From Gimesia maris (GTDB lineage Bacteria; Planctomycetota; Planctomycetia; Planctomycetales; Planctomycetaceae): 64,000 nucleotides of DNA. The position numbers and the translations under genes were made by a program. Position 1 is the first letter of the stretch, and each line of letters begins with the position of its first letter. The stretch covers positions 7,688,001 to 7,752,000 of the forward strand of contig NZ_CP042910.1 of NCBI RefSeq assembly GCF_008298035.1, given 5' to 3'. Of this stretch, positions 61,580 through 64,000 are shown piece after piece. The notes beneath the pieces are model-generated. The model made no database searches and was not told the DNA's origin. It was given only the letters and a program-made list of their open reading frames with translations.

Positions 61580-62680
61580 ATGCGTGAACTATTACTCGAA
61601 CTGGAAAAAGCAGTCCAGCAGCAGCGCCCTGTCTGTTATACCTGCCTGGTCGAAACCCGCGGCTCAACTCCCCAGAAACCAGGCGCCGCCATGCTCATCT
61701 ACAGCGATGGTTCGCAGGCTGGCACACTCGGAGGCGGCTGTGTGGAAGCGGAAGTCAAACACCGTGCGTTAAGACTGATTGACGCGGAATCCCCGGAGAT
61801 CATGACGTTTCAGCTCGATAACGACTACGGCTGGGATGACGGACTGATCTGTGGCGGCCGCATGAAGGTGCTCGTTGATCCCGTCAGATCCGAACAGGAC
61901 CTGCCCTATTATCGCAGCATGTTACAACTGCTGGAAACGGACCAGGGTTGCACGGAAGCGATTATCATTCCCCCCGAATCTGCAGCAGCGGAGAGTCAAC
62001 CCGATCGATTTCTGATTGACGCTGAATCAAATATCATCGCATTCCGCGGCTCGCAACAGCCCCCGGCACAGCTGTTTGACGGATTAAAACCCATAAAAAA
62101 CCGACCACGGCCTTACGTCAGCCAGGGCATTGCCTATCTGACTTTTCATCAGACCTGCCAGCTTGTGATTGTCGGCTGTGGTCACATCGGTCAGAAGGTC
62201 GCCGAACTGGCCAGCGATGTCGATTTCGATATTATCGCCGTCGATGATCGCGAAGAATACTGCAACGCCGATCGCTTCCCGACGGCAAAGCAGCTGATTG
62301 TCGGCTCGTTTGACACGGCCCTCACCAGACTGTCTGTCACTCCGGACACATTTATCATCATCGTTACCCGCGGGCACAATCACGACGAAGAGGCCCTGGG
62401 GCACCTCGCCGTCACAGACGCACGCTACATCGGCATGATTGGCAGTAAGCGCAAAGTGAAGCTGATTTTTGAAGACCTGCTGCGACTGGGAACGCCGCGG
62501 GAAGCACTCGCGAAGGTGCACGCGCCACTCGGCTTTGATATCGGTTCACAGACGGTACCTGAGATCGCAATGAGTATCGTTGCCGAGCTGATTGCCTACC
62601 GTAACCTGGATGCCCTGCCGGAAGGCTACCAGAGACCAAGCCTGATGGACGACATTAAAACGCCGCATCCCGCCGGTTAA
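61580..62680 (+). CDS. XdhC-family protein
   Basis: A 366-residue XdhC/CoxI-family protein, which in other bacteria inserts or sulfurates the molybdenum cofactor of xanthine dehydrogenase-type enzymes. The N-terminal XdhC domain is TCLVETRGSTPQKPGAAMLIYSDGSQAGTLGGGCVEAEV. The C-terminal Rossmann domain contains CQLVIVGCGHIGQKVAELA and IGMIGSKRKVKLIFEDL. The Cys in GGGCVEAEV is the conserved one. No molybdoenzyme gene is nearby, so its client is elsewhere. Probably cotranscribed with eboE (16-base gap). Confidence 0.9.
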   Translation: MRELLLELEKAVQQQRPVCYTCLVETRGSTPQKPGAAMLIYSDGSQAGTLGGGCVEAEVKHRALRLIDAESPEIMTFQLDNDYGWDDGLICGGRMKVLVDPVRSEQDLPYYRSMLQLLETDQGCTEAIIIPPESAAAESQPDRFLIDAESNIIAFRGSQQPPAQLFDGLKPIKNRPRPYVSQGIAYLTFHQTCQLVIVGCGHIGQKVAELASDVDFDIIAVDDREEYCNADRFPTAKQLIVGSFDTALTRLSVTPDTFIIIVTRGHNHDEEALGHLAVTDARYIGMIGSKRKVKLIFEDLLRLGTPREALAKVHAPLGFDIGSQTVPEIAMSIVAELIAYRNLDALPEGYQRPSLMDDIKTPHPAG

Positions 62681-62708
62681 CTTTCGTCAGCAGAGCAGGG
62701 GGGTAAGA

Positions 62709-63068
62709 TTACTCTTCCCAGTCTTCGGGATCTTCGTATTCCCGGTCCTCGGCAGAGCGGACTTCGTTGGTCTTGGCATCCCCGCGACGGAACACGGCGA
62801 CCACATCTTCAATCGGGACCACGAACAGCACATTGTCGGGCTCAAAATCCACGGGGATGGCATCGCTGGGGTTGAACAGCACTTTGTCGTATTTCTTGAC
62901 CGGAAAATCATCATCCCGGGCAATCTGCACGCTGATTTCCACCACGCGTCCGGTAATGTTTGGAATCTCGGCCTTATCGGGAAGGACAATCCCCCCCTTG
63001 GTCGTCTGGCGACTTTCGTCTTTACGAATGAGAATTCGCATTCCCAGAGGTTCAACCCAGTCTGACAC
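62709..63068 (-). CDS. GroES-like co-chaperonin protein with acidic tail
   Basis: A 119-residue protein starting at GTG eight bases after GGGGAG. Residues 5-95 match Cpn10/GroES: VEPLGMRILIRKDESRQTTKGGIVLPDKAEIPNITGRVVEIS, then KKYDKVLFNPSDAIPVDFEPDNVLFVVPIEDVVAVF. The mobile loop that contacts GroEL appears shorter or altered (ESRQTTKGGIV). The last 20 residues are unusually acidic (DREYEDPEDWEE). No groEL gene is adjacent, so it is a solitary GroES-like protein, possibly not a true chaperonin partner. Confidence 0.8.
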   Translation of the reverse strand: MSDWVEPLGMRILIRKDESRQTTKGGIVLPDKAEIPNITGRVVEISVQIARDDDFPVKKYDKVLFNPSDAIPVDFEPDNVLFVVPIEDVVAVFRRGDAKTNEVRSAEDREYEDPEDWEE

Positions 63069-63206
63069 TAAAAATCTCCCCGCTTATTCAGTTCTAATCA
63101 GTTCAATGAACGCGTTACCGTTCCGACAATATGACAGGCTGCCATCAGTCCAGTCTGTGGAAAGGCTAAAATAACCTGTTTGTTCTATGGAATACAATCA
63201 TAGTCC

Positions 63207-63350
63207 ATGACTCCCCTGAAAAGAACCCCGAAAATGCCGACTGATTTTCCGTTTACGTACGATTTGACGCAGAAACTGCCGGTGGCCTTGCCGCTGCAGT
63301 GCCTGGAAATGCTGTTCGGGAATTCCCCTCAATATGAATTCTTTGAATAA
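63207..63350 (+). CDS. Possible small protein (47 aa)
   Basis: A short plus-strand frame from an ATG at 63207 (or 63234) to a TAA at 63348. The translation (PTDFPFTYDLTQKLPVALPLQCLEMLFG) has no atypical codons and contains two Pro-flanked hydrophobic helices, but no ribosome-binding site of note. It sits alone between the GroES-like and ferritin-like genes. Could be real or chance. Confidence 0.3.
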   Translation: MTPLKRTPKMPTDFPFTYDLTQKLPVALPLQCLEMLFGNSPQYEFFE

Positions 63351-63505
63351 TTCAGACGTTTTTCAGTGCATTTTCAGACGCGCCAGGTTCTTCTATAGTT
63401 GATAAAATAACTTGTACATCTATAAAGAGAGTGCAGAGATTTTGTAATCAACTGGCAAACGGATCCATTTGGATCCAGGTTTTTTAATGACAACAGGAGA
63501 CTGAC

Positions 63506-63931
63506 ATGGACAAGCAGACAATGATCGCAAACCTCAATGAGGACCTGGCGAGTGAACTCGCTGCCATCATTCAATATACCACGTACGCTGCCAAAGCGAC
63601 CGGCCCCTATCGACCGCAGCTGACGCAGTTCTTTCTGGCGGAAGTCCCCGATGAACTGGGACATGCTCAATTTCTGGCGAATAAAATCGTCGCCCTCGGC
63701 GGAGAACCTGTCACGGTTGCCGGTAAAGTGACCGCAGCACACACCAATCATGAGATGCTGGAAGCAATCCTGGTAGCCGAAAAAGAAGCGACCGCCGGGT
63801 ATACCCAACGCGCCAAAGAAGCCGAAGAACTTGGCGACAAAGGTTTGGCCGTTCAACTGGAAGATATGGTCCGCGATGAAAGCGGGCACGCCGAAGAAGT
63901 CGAACGCATCCTCCGGGACTGGCCACTATAA
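63506..63931 (+). CDS. Ferritin-like diiron-domain protein
   Basis: A 141-residue four-helix-bundle protein with CAGGAG nine bases before the ATG. Residues 13-60 include DLASELAAIIQYTTYAAKATGPY and FFLAEVPDELGHAQFLANKIV, and the second half has EMLEAILVAEKEATAGYTQRAKEAEELGDK and MVRDESGHAEEVERIL. The spaced glutamates and ExxH motifs (ELGH, ESGH) are diiron ligands of the ferritin/bacterioferritin-like family. Shorter than bacterioferritin, closer to the Dps/DUF2383-style ferritin-like proteins. A role in iron storage or oxidative stress is likely. Confidence 0.85.
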   Translation: MDKQTMIANLNEDLASELAAIIQYTTYAAKATGPYRPQLTQFFLAEVPDELGHAQFLANKIVALGGEPVTVAGKVTAAHTNHEMLEAILVAEKEATAGYTQRAKEAEELGDKGLAVQLEDMVRDESGHAEEVERILRDWPL

Positions 63932-63957
63932 GCATAAGCCGTCTAACGGCTCTCAAG

Positions 63958-63992
63958 ACAGGTCAGTCAGATTCTTTTTCTGACTGACCTGT
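63958..63992 (+). terminator. Strong hairpin after the ferritin-like gene
   Basis: A perfect 14-bp stem, ACAGGTCAGTCAGA (63958-63971) with TCTGACTGACCTGT (63979-63992), and a T-rich 7-base loop, 26 bases after the stop. No long T-run follows in the window, but position and stability point to a transcription terminator, possibly two-way. Confidence 0.7.
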
Positions 63993-64000
63993 TTAGGGTC

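Noticed and set aside
1-64000. CRISPR arrays, tRNA or rRNA genes, transposases, integrases
   Set aside because: I looked for regularly spaced repeats, T-loop signatures and recombinase motifs and saw none that held up; weak tRNA-like GTTCGA words lie inside genes.

Overview
The window reads as chromosomal DNA of a planctomycete, most likely Gimesia or a close relative in the Planctomycetaceae. The basis is gene content: DUF1501 proteins, a DUF1549/DUF1553 protein with a PPC-domain partner, a prepilin-like DUF1559 protein followed by a small lipoprotein, leucine-rich-repeat and HEAT-repeat proteins, a PQQ-type propeller protein, an ECF sigma/anti-sigma set, and a base composition near 50% GC. 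Species assignment is inference. I saw no rRNA, tRNA, CRISPR array, transposase, integrase or prophage module.

Layout. 1-9.4 kb: a 3'-truncated LRR protein, an exported HEAT-like protein, a possible sulfatase scrap, a radical SAM protein with a small membrane protein, a methyltransferase, a DUF1501 protein and a soluble four-PAS histidine kinase. 9.4-16.5 kb (minus): a ClC transporter, small membrane and hypothetical proteins, and a very large AsmA-like protein. 16.7-25 kb: nitroreductase, an atypical NRAMP-family transporter, a GH32/43-like propeller protein, a family 2 glycosyltransferase, a frameshifted lipoprotein gene and a PQQ-like protein. 25-31 kb: small hypotheticals, an HpcH/HpaI aldolase, a ceramidase-like protein with an SGNH hydrolase, and an HTH protein. 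31-37.3 kb: interspersed hairpin repeats, a truncated csrA-like gene, lipoprotein, HEAT protein, zinc peptidase-like protein, alpha/beta hydrolase and AraC regulator. 37.8-41.1 kb: DUF1559 protein, lipoprotein and a second ceramidase-like protein.

41.1-45.8 kb is the most unusual segment. Three tandem paralogues encode signal peptide, divergent ectodomain and a nearly invariant C-terminal motif plus membrane anchor. A DUF1573 gene follows with a 4-bp overlap. The operon is bracketed by two direct copies of a roughly 450-bp structured repeat whose hairpins show compensatory base changes. The ends of these repeats carry the same small hairpin element found alone at 27.3, 31.2 and 31.6 kb.

45.8-64 kb: the planctomycete operon DUF1549/DUF1553, DUF1501, PPC (minus); a HAD nucleotidase; a Rieske-PSP1 fusion, M19-like dipeptidase and epimerase (plus); an LRR protein; an exported domain protein; an ECF sigma, anti-sigma and DUF3106-like operon (minus); EboE and XdhC (plus); a GroES-like protein (minus); and a ferritin-like protein followed by a strong hairpin.

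The main leads are the bracketed paralogue array, the repeat family with covariation, a csrA-like gene whose stop codon lies in repeat sequence, an 8-bp tandem duplication breaking a lipoprotein gene, and the Rieske-PSP1 fusion.
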